Source of the DNA: Alphaproteobacteria bacterium PA4
GTDB lineage: Bacteria > Pseudomonadota > Alphaproteobacteria > Sphingomonadales > Sphingomonadaceae
Direction: 5' to 3'
Assembly (NCBI GenBank): GCA_002256005.1
Contig: NKIQ01000027.1
Location: 1-37,728, forward strand
DNA: 37,728 bases
Below are positions 7,299-16,479 of this stretch, piece by piece (the first letter of the stretch is position 1; each line of letters begins with the position of its first letter). Below the pieces are notes generated by a model. It saw only the letters and a program-made list of their open reading frames with translations. It was not told the origin of the DNA and ran no database searches. A program made the position numbers and the translations under genes.

Positions 7299-10200
7299 CT
7301 ATTTGACCTTCAGCTCCATTTCGATGGTCGCGTCCTTCGCCTTGACGCCCAGCGCCGTCGACACGAACACCCGCGCCGGATCAAGGCCATCATCGCCGAG
7401 CAGTGCCTGTTTCACCGCATCGGCGCGGGCCTGGCCGAGCGCCGCCAGCTCGGCATCGCTTGGCGCGAACTTCGGCCGCAGGGCGGATTCCAGCCAGGTG
7501 ATTTCGGCGGTGCGCGCCGCCGCCTTGGCCTCGCCGCCGGCCAGCATGCCGGCTCTCGGCAGGTCGTCGGGGAATTTCGGGCCCTTGCCGAACTTCGCCT
7601 TGTAGAGCGATTTCAACTGATCGGCCTTTTTGTCCGCCGCCAGCGTCGCATAATCCGCCGCAATCGGTCCCTTCCTGCCGGCCAATGCTGCCGCCTGCAG
7701 GCGCGTGGTGGTCATCGCTTCGGCATCTTCGCGCAGGCCGGGACCGGCGGGAATATCGAGATTGACCTCCGGCCGCTCGGCCAGGCCCTTGGCCAGCGCC
7801 TTGAGCGACGCATCGGCCTCCGGCGGCAACTGCGCCGAGCCGGGGGCGAAAGCGACGAACTGCGCCTTGTCGCCGCCACCGAACAGCGAGCCGATGAGGG
7901 CGAAGGGCGCGGTGATCAGCTTGGTAAAGACATTGCCGACGATCTGCCAGACCACCGGCCAGATGCGGAACTTCGGATCATCGAGCGTGCCGCCGACCGG
8001 CAGGTCGAGGTTGATGACACCGTTGCGATCCTTCAGCAGCGAGGTGGCCAGCCGGATCGGCAGCGACACCTTGTCCTTGGACTCGGTCGCCTGCCCCCAG
8101 GTCAACTGGTCGAACACGACATTGTGCTCGGCCTGCAACCCGCGGTTGACGATGCGATAGTGGATGGTCGTCGACAGCTTGCCCTTGGCGATCGCATAGC
8201 CGGCGAAGCGGCCCGAATAGGGATTGAACACCGGCAGCTCGATGTTCTTGAAGCTGGCGGTCAGGTCGGTATCGGCATCATAGGCAAAGACATTGGCGCG
8301 CCCGGTGATGCTGACCGGGGCAAAACGGTCGACGACATAGCCCTTCAGATTGAAGCGCGCCTGGCTGCCGCGGTCGGTCGACAGGCCGGTGACACTGCCG
8401 CTGAAACCCTGGATGCTGGCGGCGAAGTTCGGCTCGATCGAGAAATCCTCGAAGCCGATGATGCTGTTGGTGATGCGGACCTCGCCGATGCGGATCGGGA
8501 ACAATTGCCCGGCGGCGTCGAGGCTGTTGCTGACCGGGGCGACGACCTTGATCCGGGTGGTGGTTTCGGCCGGCGGCGCGTCCGGTGCGGCCAGGCTGGG
8601 CGTTTCGGCGCCGGCGACGGTGGCGAGGTTCAATTTCGATTCGCGCGTCAGGATGACATGCGAATTCGCACGATCGAAGCTGGCGCGGACGATGCTGAGC
8701 CGCTGCGGGCGGGCGGTGTAGCGGATGCCGCTGACATCGAGCCGCTTCCAGCCGACGAGCGCGCTGCCGTCGGCGCGCTGCACCAGATCGAGATCGGCAA
8801 CGGCGAGGCTGCCGGCGAAATCCGGCGCCGGCCCGGCGCGGCCATTGGCGATGCGCAGCCGGCCCTTCACGTCGAGCGTGCCGGCCTTCAACTGCACCGC
8901 GGCGGGTGGCGCCAGCGCGGCCAGATCGGCGAGCGGTAGCCGGCTTATGTCGAGCGCCAGGTCGGCGGTCGCCGTTCCCGGATCGGCGCTGCCGCTGACC
9001 TTCAGCCGTGCCTTGCCGTTCAGGCGCGTCGCGGCCGCGATGGTCACCGGCTGGTCGAGCGTGCCGGCCACCGGCCCGACGCGAACGGCCAGATCGGCAA
9101 GATCGAAGGTCGCGCCCTGGGCCGGGCGCGGCCGTGCCACGGTCACGCGCACCGCGGCGTCCTGCAATGCGAAGCCGGCGAGCGCCGGCTGCCAGGCCGG
9201 ACCAGCGCCCGGCGCCGCGGCCGGCAGCGCCATCGGGTAGAGGCCCGGAATGCTGATGCTGTTGTCGGCGCCGATGCGCGCGCCAAGTCGCAAACCGCTG
9301 GCGCTGATCGCGCCGATGGCGGCCGTGCGCGGCGTCGTGTCGATCCGGCTCGGCGCCACGGCCAGCGCCGCCAGCGCGACGGTTTCGGCGCCCTTGCCGC
9401 GCCCGGTGAGGCTGAGGCCCTGCAGGCCCGCCGCGCCGATCTCGGCAACGCCCGACGACAGCGTGTAGCGGCTGGCGGCGAGGGTCAGTCCGGCGAGCGC
9501 CGCGCGTTCGCCGCTGGCGCGCGCCACGGTCACGCCCGCGATGGCGACAGCGCCCAGCGCCAGCCGGTCCCCGGCCGTGGACAATTGCGTCGGGGCCAGT
9601 GCCAGCCGGCGGAGGCCGATACGGTCACCGCCGACGCTGGCGGCGACATCGGTCAGGGTCAGCGCTTCCAGATCCGCGGTGACCTGCGGGGCAGGCGCCG
9701 CCGCGCCCTTCATTGCCGCCGGCAGTGCCGCCTGATAGCGGCCGGCAAGATCGACGCGGCCGCCGGTCAGCGCCACCGGCAGCAGATCGCCGGCAAAGCG
9801 GCCGATCGTCGCCAGTTGCAGCGCGGTGATGCGGAAGCGGCCGGTGGAGGCCAGCGGCGCCATCGCCAGCGTGCCGTCCCAGGCAAAGCCTTCCCCGGCG
9901 TCGCTGGTCGCCGTCAGGCGGAAGCCGCCGCCTGCCGCTGCGCGCGTCGCAAAGTCGTGAAGCGTGAAATGGACCGGCGCCAGCGTCCTGACATGCGCCG
10001 CTGCCCGCCGCGCATCGGTGAAGCGCAGCGTGCCGGCGCTGCCCGCCAGGTCGCCGATCCACACTTCGGGCGTCGGCGTGCCGTCATCGACCGGCACCAG
10101 CTCGGCAAGGTTGCGCGAGCCATCGCGGCGCAGCACGGCATCGACCATCGGTGTGGTGACCGTCACGGCATCGCGCCGGGCATAGCCGTTCCACAGGGAC

Positions 10201-10484
10201 GAGAGGCTGGCATCGACCGTCAGCGCCTTGATCGCCACCAGCGGCGCCTGCGGGGCCCTCGCATCGGCGATGGCGATATCGGCGATGCTGAGCGTCAGCG
10301 TCCAGGGATCGAAGGCGATGGCGCCGAGTGTCAGCTGCTTGCCGGGCAGATTGGTTTCCACCCAGGCCTGCCCCTTGGACCGCACCAGCCCCGGCAACAG
10401 CGTATAGCCGGCCAGCACCGCGCCGCCGAACAGCAGCACCAGCAGTGCCGGCACCCACAGCCATGATCGACGCCGCCCCCGCAT
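7299..10484 (-). CDS. DUF748 (AsmA-like) envelope protein
   Basis: A 1061-residue protein with one N-terminal membrane helix (about residues 8-28, LWVPALLVLLFGGAVLAGY) and a long periplasmic part. It belongs to the DUF748/AsmA-like superfamily of repetitive beta-rich proteins thought to help lipid or protein traffic across the envelope. The diagnostic block is in the C-terminal third: NVVFDQLTWG, then SLPIRLATSLLKDRNGVINL and DLPVGGTLDDPKFRIW. The last 200 residues resemble a degenerate OmpA-like fold (FAPGSAQLPPEADASLKALA, later LGQARADAVKQAL), as is usual for DUF748 proteins. The ATG at 10484 is preceded by a strong AAGGGGGGAGC ribosome site. No molecular function is demonstrated for the family, and the neighbours do not narrow it. 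Confidence 0.85.
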   Translation of the reverse strand: MRGRRRSWLWVPALLVLLFGGAVLAGYTLLPGLVRSKGQAWVETNLPGKQLTLGAIAFDPWTLTLSIADIAIADARAPQAPLVAIKALTVDASLSSLWNGYARRDAVTVTTPMVDAVLRRDGSRNLAELVPVDDGTPTPEVWIGDLAGSAGTLRFTDARRAAAHVRTLAPVHFTLHDFATRAAAGGGFRLTATSDAGEGFAWDGTLAMAPLASTGRFRITALQLATIGRFAGDLLPVALTGGRVDLAGRYQAALPAAMKGAAAPAPQVTADLEALTLTDVAASVGGDRIGLRRLALAPTQLSTAGDRLALGAVAIAGVTVARASGERAALAGLTLAASRYTLSSGVAEIGAAGLQGLSLTGRGKGAETVALAALAVAPSRIDTTPRTAAIGAISASGLRLGARIGADNSISIPGLYPMALPAAAPGAGPAWQPALAGFALQDAAVRVTVARPRPAQGATFDLADLAVRVGPVAGTLDQPVTIAAATRLNGKARLKVSGSADPGTATADLALDISRLPLADLAALAPPAAVQLKAGTLDVKGRLRIANGRAGPAPDFAGSLAVADLDLVQRADGSALVGWKRLDVSGIRYTARPQRLSIVRASFDRANSHVILTRESKLNLATVAGAETPSLAAPDAPPAETTTRIKVVAPVSNSLDAAGQLFPIRIGEVRITNSIIGFEDFSIEPNFAASIQGFSGSVTGLSTDRGSQARFNLKGYVVDRFAPVSITGRANVFAYDADTDLTASFKNIELPVFNPYSGRFAGYAIAKGKLSTTIHYRIVNRGLQAEHNVVFDQLTWGQATESKDKVSLPIRLATSLLKDRNGVINLDLPVGGTLDDPKFRIWPVVWQIVGNVFTKLITAPFALIGSLFGGGDKAQFVAFAPGSAQLPPEADASLKALAKGLAERPEVNLDIPAGPGLREDAEAMTTTRLQAAALAGRKGPIAADYATLAADKKADQLKSLYKAKFGKGPKFPDDLPRAGMLAGGEAKAAARTAEITWLESALRPKFAPSDAELAALGQARADAVKQALLGDDGLDPARVFVSTALGVKAKDATIEMELKVK

Positions 10485-10504
10485 GCTCCCCCCTTATGTG
10501 GTCA

Positions 10505-10532
10505 ATCCTAACCGCGATTCATGTGCTTACAA
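10505..10532 (-). promoter_or_regulatory. Possible promoter of the DUF748 gene
   Basis: On the minus strand TTGTAA (10532-10527) and TAGGAT (10510-10505) are separated by 16 bases and end 20 bases before the ATG. They resemble housekeeping -35 and -10 boxes. Weak matches of this kind are common, so support is modest. Confidence 0.3.
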
Positions 10533-10562
10533 GGTTGGCGGCCAGCGATGGTCCGATTCCGG

Positions 10563-11246
10563 TCATTCCGCGGCGAGGCGTGGCGGCATGACCGGAAAGC
10601 GCAGCAGATGCGCGCCTTCGCGCACATAGGCCAGCGCCGCGCCGCCGAGCACCGCCGCCAGCGCCGGATCATCGACCCACAGCCCGCCGGTGAAGGCGCC
10701 ATATGCCGGCAGGATGATCTTGGTCGCGGTCACCGCAAAGCAGCGGCGGACGATGCGGCGGCCGCGCGCCTCGACCTGCACCTTGGGGTGAAAATGCCCG
10801 GACAGTTCGGGCTCCGTCGCGCCCGGCACCGCCTCGTGGCGCAATGTCAGCGGCCCCAGTTGCGCCTCCGCCATCACCCGGCCGCCCAGCGCCGCCGCCG
10901 CGGCATCATCGTGATTGCCGGTGATCCACAGCCAGTCGAGGCTGGCGGTGAGCGCCTGCAAGGCGGCGCGCGCCCCCTCCGGCAGCCGCGCCGGGCCGCC
11001 GGCATCGTGGAAGGAATCGCCGAGGCAGACAACCCGGCGCGCCCCGGTCACCTCCAGCGCGTCGATCAGCGCGGCGATCGTGTCGGCGCTGTCATAGGGC
11101 GGCAGCAGGCGGCCGCGCCGGGCAAAGGCGCTGGCCTTTTCGAAATGCAGGTCGGCGACGAACAAAGTCGCCTGCGCCGGCCAGTGCAGCGCGCCACAGG
11201 CCAGCGGCTCCAGCGCCTCGCCGGCGAACGAAAGGGAAACAGCCAT
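10563..11246 (-). CDS. pdeM: Ligase-associated DNA damage response phosphoesterase PdeM
   Basis: Calcineurin-like metallophosphoesterase of the PdeM family, which travels with ATP-dependent DNA ligase, exonuclease and DEXH helicase in a proposed DNA repair set. The 227-residue product shows the metal-binding blocks in order: FVADLHFEK (D-x-H), CLGDSFHD (GDxxHD), WITGNHDD (GNHD) and SGHFHPK (GHxHP). Size and motif spacing are typical. I chose the ATG at 11246, which begins MAVSLSFAGE; an in-frame ATG 36 bases upstream adds a tail unlike the family. The DEXH helicase partner lies further upstream on the same strand but a peptide transporter gene sits between them, and neither ligase nor exonuclease is in the window. 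It acts on phosphodiesters, probably DNA ends, but this is family knowledge. Confidence 0.88.
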   Translation of the reverse strand: MAVSLSFAGEALEPLACGALHWPAQATLFVADLHFEKASAFARRGRLLPPYDSADTIAALIDALEVTGARRVVCLGDSFHDAGGPARLPEGARAALQALTASLDWLWITGNHDDAAAAALGGRVMAEAQLGPLTLRHEAVPGATEPELSGHFHPKVQVEARGRRIVRRCFAVTATKIILPAYGAFTGGLWVDDPALAAVLGGAALAYVREGAHLLRFPVMPPRLAAE

Positions 11247-11302
11247 GCCCGCGTCTTGCCCGAACTGCCGGGGTGACGGCAAGCACCGTTCAACGCCATG
11301 GT

Positions 11303-12685
11303 TCAGAACGCGGTTGTCGCCGCCACCGCCTGCTGGCCTTCGGCATGGTCATCGAGCAGACCGGCGATGACCGGCCGCAGCAGCAGCGCCGCCACGCCGC
11401 CGGCCGCCGCGATGCCGGCATGCAACCACCAGAAATTCGCCGGTCCCAGCGTTTCATAAAAGCGCCCCAGCCAGCCGACGGTCAGGAAGGGAATCCCGCT
11501 GACCATCATCAGATTGATGCTCATCAGCGTCGTCGTCACCGCCGCCGGCGAAAAGCGCGCGACAAAGGCATTGGTCGGCGGATCGAGCCAGCCGAACGAG
11601 ACGTCGAACAATGTGAAAAACAGCGCGACCACCGCCAGCGGCACCAGCGGCCACAGCGTCGCGCCCATGGCCAGCACCGCATAGGCCAGCGTCGTCAGCA
11701 ACGCGGCGATGCCGATCTTATGGAGCGTATCGGGCTCGCGTCGCCGCGCCGCCAGCCAGCGCCAGACCGGAAAGGTGATGAGGATGCCGACGATGGTCAT
11801 CGCACCATCAAGACTGAGCAGCCAGGTCACCGGCATGGTCAGGCCGAACATGCGGCGATCCATGGCGCCTTCGGCCCAGACGATGACGAGATTATAGGCC
11901 TGGTTGCAGGCGGTGAGGATCAGCAGCGGCGGCACCAGCATCAGCAGCACCGCGGCAATCGCCCGCCATTCGTCGCGATGCAGCGGCGGCTTCGGCCCGG
12001 GCTGGCGCCGGGCGTGGATGCGATCGGGCGGCAGGTAGCGCCAGCCGGCAACATAGATGCCGACCCCGACGATCATGCCAAGACCGGCAGCGCCGAAGCC
12101 ATAATGCCAGCCATAAACCTCCCCCAATGTCCCGCACACCAGCGGCGCCGCCAGTGCACCCGTATTGAGCGCCATCAGGAAGATGCTGAACGCCGGCGTC
12201 CGCCGCCGGTCGCCGGCGCCATAGAGATTGCCGACCTGGGCATACATATTGCCCTTCAGGCAGCCGGCGCCGAGGATCAGCAGCGCCAGCGCCGGCAGGA
12301 ACGCCGCTTCGAATGCCATCAGCAGATGCCCCGCCGCCATCAGCAGCAGGCCGAGGATGGAGGTGGCACGCTGGCCGAGCACGCGATCGCCGAGCCAGGC
12401 GCCGAGCAGGGGCGTCAGGCTGACAAAGCCGGTGTAGAGGCCGAAGATCTGCGAGGCGAGCGCAAGATTGCTCAGCGGCCCGAACACGCCTTCGACCGCG
12501 CTGCGAAAGCCGGCAAAGCCCAGCACCTGCTCGACATGGCCGGGCAGCAGCAGCTGGTGCACCATGTACAGCGTCAGCAGCGCCTGCATGCCGTAAAAGG
12601 AAAACCGCTCCCACACCTGGGTGAAGGCCAGATAGGCCAACCCGCGCGGATGCCCGAAAAAGGCCGTGTCGTCCGATGCCGTCAC
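11303..12685 (-). CDS. POT-family proton-dependent oligopeptide transporter
   Basis: Inner-membrane MFS carrier of the POT/PTR group that takes up di- and tripeptides with protons. The proton-coupling motif of helix 1, E-x-x-E-R-F, appears here as QVWERFSFYGM, with Q instead of the first E. Other POT signatures are GLYTGFVSLTPLLGAWLGDR, GAGCLKGN (normally GxGxxKPN) and the FSIFLMALNTGAL block. About 460 residues and many helices fit the family. The start is a GTG at 12685 preceded by AGGGGGGC; the reading frame stays open for 38 more codons, but these run into the repeat. It lies between the two ligase-associated repair genes, 56 bases upstream of pdeM on the same strand. The Q for E change in the proton motif could alter coupling. 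Confidence 0.82.
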   Translation of the reverse strand: MTASDDTAFFGHPRGLAYLAFTQVWERFSFYGMQALLTLYMVHQLLLPGHVEQVLGFAGFRSAVEGVFGPLSNLALASQIFGLYTGFVSLTPLLGAWLGDRVLGQRATSILGLLLMAAGHLLMAFEAAFLPALALLILGAGCLKGNMYAQVGNLYGAGDRRRTPAFSIFLMALNTGALAAPLVCGTLGEVYGWHYGFGAAGLGMIVGVGIYVAGWRYLPPDRIHARRQPGPKPPLHRDEWRAIAAVLLMLVPPLLILTACNQAYNLVIVWAEGAMDRRMFGLTMPVTWLLSLDGAMTIVGILITFPVWRWLAARRREPDTLHKIGIAALLTTLAYAVLAMGATLWPLVPLAVVALFFTLFDVSFGWLDPPTNAFVARFSPAAVTTTLMSINLMMVSGIPFLTVGWLGRFYETLGPANFWWLHAGIAAAGGVAALLLRPVIAGLLDDHAEGQQAVAATTAF

Positions 12686-12763
12686 GGCGTGCCCCCCTGA
12701 TTGTCGGATAAAGTGGCACGCAGCGTGCCATGCGGCAAGGCGTTGTTGGCGGAGAAGAAAGCG

Positions 12764-12887
12764 GCCTCCGGCGGCTGGGGCCTTGGCCCCAGACCCCAAT
12801 CGACTTTGCGTCGAAGAAACATATGGTTGCGACCGAGCCGAGCCAACAAATGGGGTCTGGGGCCTGAGGCCCCAGCCGCCGGAGGCC
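12764..12887. repeat. Paired palindromic repeat, copy B
   Basis: Left arm core 12768-12798, right arm 12851-12887. Outer edges read GGCCTCCGGCGGC and GCCGCCGGAGGCC, inner edges AGACCCCA and TGGGGTCT. Each arm has its own GGGGCC/GGCCCC hairpin. The roughly 50-base spacer shares only short words with copy A, such as GCGTCGAAG against GTGTCGAAG. It begins 26 bases past the helicase stop and ends about 80 bases before the POT start, so it separates two same-strand genes. Confidence 0.85.
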
Positions 12888-12913
12888 CCTCAAAACCTCA
12901 ATATCGATAAAGC

Positions 12914-15313
12914 CTACCCCATCGCCTCCGCTGCCAGCGCGTCCGCCTCCAGCAGCAGCGCCGAATCCGCGGCGCCCGGCACCGATTCCTTGCCGATTTC
13001 GAGCAGCACTGGCACCGCCAGCGGCGAGACGCGGTCGAGCGGCATCAGCACCATGGCGCGCTGCGCCTGTTCGAGCAGGGCGGCGAGGCGGGCGATGTCG
13101 GTCAGCTTGGCACGGGCATCGGCCCAGGCGGCGGTGAGCAGCAGATGGTCGGGTTCGTGGCGGCGCAGCACGTCATAGATCAGGTCGCTCGACACGCTCA
13201 GCTGCTTGCCGGTCTTGTGCTGGCCGGGGATCTGGCGGTCGATGAGGCCGCCGATGATGGCGACCTCGCGGAAGGCGCGGCGGAGGAAGGGGGAGGCGGC
13301 CATCCAGTCGGCCAGTTCCGCCTCGAAGACATCGGGGCTGAACAGCGGTCGCGGGTCGGTGACCGGCTGCAGGCTCCACACCGCCACCATATAATCGCTG
13401 CCGACAAAGCCCAAGGGCTGCAACCCTGCCGCCTCCATGCGCTGGGTGAGCAGCATGCCCAGCGTCTGGTGGGCGTTGCGGCCGGCAAAGCCATAGGCGA
13501 CCATGAACCAGCGATCATCGCGCGGGAAGGTTTCGATGAGCAGGTCGTCCCGCCCCGGCAGGCGCGACACGCGCTGCTGCACCTCCAGCCATTCGCGCAC
13601 GTCATCGGGCATGTCGGTCCAGCGCGCCGGGGCGTTGAGCAGGCCCTTCACCCGCGCTGCCAGATGCGTCGACAGCGGCAGCCGGCCGCCCTGATAGCTG
13701 GGGATCTTCGGCACGCCGCGGCCCAGCTTCACATGGATGTCGGGGCCATCGAAGCCGGTGACTTCCAGCACCTGGCCGGCAAAGCCGAAACTGTCGCCCA
13801 CCCGCAATTGCGCGCCGAAATATTCCTCGACCTGGCCCAGCCGTCGCCCGCGTCGGCCCCAGGTGACATTCATCGTCACCGCCTCGACGATGGTGCCGGC
13901 GTTGAGCCGGTGCTGGGCGGCAAGTTTCGGATGCGTCAGCCGCCAGCGGCCGTCCTTCTGCCGGGTCAGCCGGTGGTAGCGGTCATAGGCCTTCAGCGCA
14001 TAGCCGCCGGTGGCGACGAAGTTCAGCACCGCATCGAACTGCGCCCGCGCCAGCCCGGCATAGGGCGCACTGCCGCGCACTTCGGCATAAAGCGCATCGG
14101 CGTCAAAGGCTTCGGCGGCGGCCAGGCCGAAGATATGCTGGGCCAGCACATCGAGCCCGCCGGGGCGGAAGTCATCGTCATCGAGCTCGCCGGCCAGCAC
14201 CGCGTCGCGCGCCGCCAGCGCCTCCAGATATTCGAAGCGATTGCCCGGCACGATGATGGCGTGGCTGGCCTCGTCCATGCGGTGATTGGCGCGGCCGGTG
14301 CGCTGCATCAGGCGCGAGGCCCCCTTGGGCGCGCCCATCTGGATGACCAGATCGACATCGCCCCAGTCGATGCCGAGATCGAGGCTGGCGGTGGCGACGA
14401 TGGCGCGCAGCCGGCCGCTGGCCATCGCCGCCTCGACCTTGTGCCGGGCCTCGGCGCTCAGGCTGCCATGGTGGATGCCGATCGGCAGCGCCTGGTCGTT
14501 TTCGGTCCACAGGTCGCGGAAGATGATCTCGGCGATGGCGCGGGTGTTGACGAAGACGATGGCCAGCCGCGCCTGCTCGATCTGGCGCATCACCGCCCGC
14601 GCTGCCCAGCGGCCATTGTGCCCGGCCCAGGGGATGCGATCCTCGGGGATCAGGATATCGACGCGCGGTGCGGCGCCCGGCTCGCTGGTCACCAGCGTCA
14701 CCGCCGACGCATCGGCATCGGGCGCCAGCCAGCCCTGATAGGCCTCCGGATCGGCGATGGTGGCGGACAGGCCGACGCGGCGCAGGCCGGGCGACAGCGT
14801 CTGCAGGCGGCTGAGCGCCAGGTTGAGCTGGTCGCCACGCTTCGTCGTCGCAAAGGCATGGATTTCGTCGATGATGACGCATTTCACCCCGGCCAGCATC
14901 GTCGCCGCCTCGGGGTAGGACAGCAGCAGCGCCAGCGATTCGGGCGTCGTCAGCAGGATCTGCGGCGGGTCCTCGCGCTGGCGCTTCTTGCGATCGGAGG
15001 AGGTGTCGCCGGTGCGCGTCTCGACGCGGATGGCAAGGCCGATTTCGGTGACCGGCGTCAGCAAATTGCGCTGCACATCGGCGGCCAGTGCCTTCAGCGG
15101 GCTGACATAGATGGTGTGCAGGCCTTCGCCGGGCTGCTCGGCCAGTTCGGCCAGCGTCGCCAGAAACCCGGCCAGCGTCTTGCCCGCCCCGGTCGGCGCC
15201 ACCAGCAGGGCGTGGCGGTCGGCGCGCGCCGCCGCCACCATCGCCAGCTGGTGCGCACGCGGCGCCCAGCCGCGCGCGGCGAACCAGTCGGCAATCGGGG
15301 TGGGAAGGGTCAC
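12914..15313 (-). CDS. Ligase-associated DNA damage response DEXH-box helicase (Lhr-type)
   Basis: Superfamily 2 ATP-dependent DNA helicase of the bacterial Lhr-like group, the partner of PdeM and an ATP-dependent ligase in a predicted repair pathway. About 799 residues. Motifs in order are APTGAGKT (Walker A, about residues 39-46), YVSPLKALA (Ia), TTPESLA (Ic), DEIH (Walker B, in VIIDEIHAFA), SATIADPE (III), and QRTGRANHR (VI). A large C-terminal region with WGRRGRRLG and an Lhr-type domain follows. I take the GTG at 15313 (VTLPTPIADWFAARGW), which aligns with the usual N-terminus; a TTG 39 bases upstream is the alternative and neither has a clear ribosome site. The gene follows ygfZ and mscS on the same strand by about 80 bases. 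Confidence 0.9.
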   Translation of the reverse strand: MTLPTPIADWFAARGWAPRAHQLAMVAAARADRHALLVAPTGAGKTLAGFLATLAELAEQPGEGLHTIYVSPLKALAADVQRNLLTPVTEIGLAIRVETRTGDTSSDRKKRQREDPPQILLTTPESLALLLSYPEAATMLAGVKCVIIDEIHAFATTKRGDQLNLALSRLQTLSPGLRRVGLSATIADPEAYQGWLAPDADASAVTLVTSEPGAAPRVDILIPEDRIPWAGHNGRWAARAVMRQIEQARLAIVFVNTRAIAEIIFRDLWTENDQALPIGIHHGSLSAEARHKVEAAMASGRLRAIVATASLDLGIDWGDVDLVIQMGAPKGASRLMQRTGRANHRMDEASHAIIVPGNRFEYLEALAARDAVLAGELDDDDFRPGGLDVLAQHIFGLAAAEAFDADALYAEVRGSAPYAGLARAQFDAVLNFVATGGYALKAYDRYHRLTRQKDGRWRLTHPKLAAQHRLNAGTIVEAVTMNVTWGRRGRRLGQVEEYFGAQLRVGDSFGFAGQVLEVTGFDGPDIHVKLGRGVPKIPSYQGGRLPLSTHLAARVKGLLNAPARWTDMPDDVREWLEVQQRVSRLPGRDDLLIETFPRDDRWFMVAYGFAGRNAHQTLGMLLTQRMEAAGLQPLGFVGSDYMVAVWSLQPVTDPRPLFSPDVFEAELADWMAASPFLRRAFREVAIIGGLIDRQIPGQHKTGKQLSVSSDLIYDVLRRHEPDHLLLTAAWADARAKLTDIARLAALLEQAQRAMVLMPLDRVSPLAVPVLLEIGKESVPGAADSALLLEADALAAEAMG

Positions 15314-15393
15314 CGGGTTGCTATAGGGCCGATCGGATCGCGATAGAAGCAAGCCGCGCCGGTCGCTGTCGTCCTCACCGCCCCAACCTCCGG

Positions 15394-16479
15394 TCAGGCG
15401 ATCTTCCCATTCGCGTCGGCCAGCTTCAGCCCCAGCGCCGCAAAGCCGTCGAGCACGCCGAGCAGCACCATCTGCTTGGTATCGAGCAGGGTGATCAGTG
15501 CCGCATCGGCAACGGTGAATTCGGTTTCGACATCGATGGCGGTGGCGGTGACGGCGGTGACATGGGCGCGCCGGAAGCTGACGTGCGGCAGCGGTTTCAG
15601 CACGGTCGCCACCATGGCGGGCACCTGTTGCAGGGCCGCGGTCGGCGAAGCGAGCGACAGATGGAAGGTCATCACCGTCGTGCGCGCCTCGATCCGGCGC
15701 AGGTTGCGGATCTGCAGGTCGAGCAGCTTGGTGTTGGAAACGATCACCTGTTCGCCGGTGGTGGCGCGGATGCGGGTGGTCTTCAGGCCGATGGCTTCGA
15801 CGCTGCCGGTGATATCGCCGAAGCGGATGGTGTCGCCGACGCGGAACGGCCGGTCGAACAGGATCGACAGCGCGGCGAACAGGTCGGAAAAGATGCCCTG
15901 GGCGGCCAGGCCGATGGCGATGCCACCGACGCCAAGGCCGGCGACCAGCGCGGTGACATTGACGCCCAGATTGTCGAGCACGAGGATGACGGCGAGCACC
16001 CAGACCACGACATTCACCAGCACGGTGATGATGTTCATCGCGTCCTTCAGCGCCTCATGATCCTCGGTTTCGCCGGCGCGGCGTTCGACAAGCGCCAGGA
16101 TGATCTCGCGCAGCCAGAGCGCGCCCTGGATGGCGAAGGCGACGGTGAAGACAAAACCGATGGCGCGGGTCAGCGGCCCCGGCGCGTCGATGCTGTTGCT
16201 GACCAGCCAGGCGGCGAGCGCCGCGATGAACAGGCTGCGGGTGCGGCGGATGATGCGGCGGGCAAAGCCGCGCCAGCTGGTGATCGGATAGCCCTCGCCG
16301 AGCAGGCGGACGGCGCCCCAGCGCAGGCCCCAGAACAGCGCATAGAGCGCCACGGCGATCCCGACGGCGAGCAGCGCCTGATCGAGATCGGTGCGCAGCC
16401 AGTGGAAGGTGTCGAGCGTCACCGCCTCGACATGATCGGGCAGGCCACGCAGGCCGATGGGGGCCGGGGCGGCGGCCAT
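15394..16479 (-). CDS. MscS-family mechanosensitive ion channel
   Basis: Inner-membrane channel that opens under membrane tension to release solutes during osmotic downshock. The 361-residue protein has four or five predicted helices: two before a charged cytoplasmic loop (about residues 30-115) and two after it. The last is the pore-lining helix with the Gly/Ala-rich pattern ALVAGLGVGGIAIGLAAQGIFSDLFAALSILFDRPFRVGD that defines MscS channels (residues shown here in two blocks: ALVAGLGVGGIAIGLAAQ, then GIFSDLFAALSILFDRPF). A beta domain and C-terminal alpha/beta cage follow (IGLKTTRIRATTGEQVIVSN). The start ATG at 16479 shares one base with the ygfZ stop (TGATG), so the two are translationally coupled. 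Confidence 0.9.
   Translation of the reverse strand: MAAAPAPIGLRGLPDHVEAVTLDTFHWLRTDLDQALLAVGIAVALYALFWGLRWGAVRLLGEGYPITSWRGFARRIIRRTRSLFIAALAAWLVSNSIDAPGPLTRAIGFVFTVAFAIQGALWLREIILALVERRAGETEDHEALKDAMNIITVLVNVVVWVLAVILVLDNLGVNVTALVAGLGVGGIAIGLAAQGIFSDLFAALSILFDRPFRVGDTIRFGDITGSVEAIGLKTTRIRATTGEQVIVSNTKLLDLQIRNLRRIEARTTVMTFHLSLASPTAALQQVPAMVATVLKPLPHVSFRRAHVTAVTATAIDVETEFTVADAALITLLDTKQMVLLGVLDGFAALGLKLADANGKIA

Noticed and set aside
5907-8939. Plus-strand open frame of about 1010 codons opposite the MFS and DUF748 genes
   Set aside because: It is the GC-rich shadow of two well-supported minus-strand genes. Its composition is dominated by Gln, Arg, Gly and Ala, and it has no recognisable domain.
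11273-12700. Plus-strand open frame opposite the POT transporter
   Set aside because: Same shadow effect, Arg/Gln/His-rich, no domain, and no ribosome site that sets it apart.
13145-15346. Plus-strand open frame of about 730 codons opposite the helicase
   Set aside because: Antisense of strongly conserved helicase motifs, so constrained by the other strand; no domain seen.
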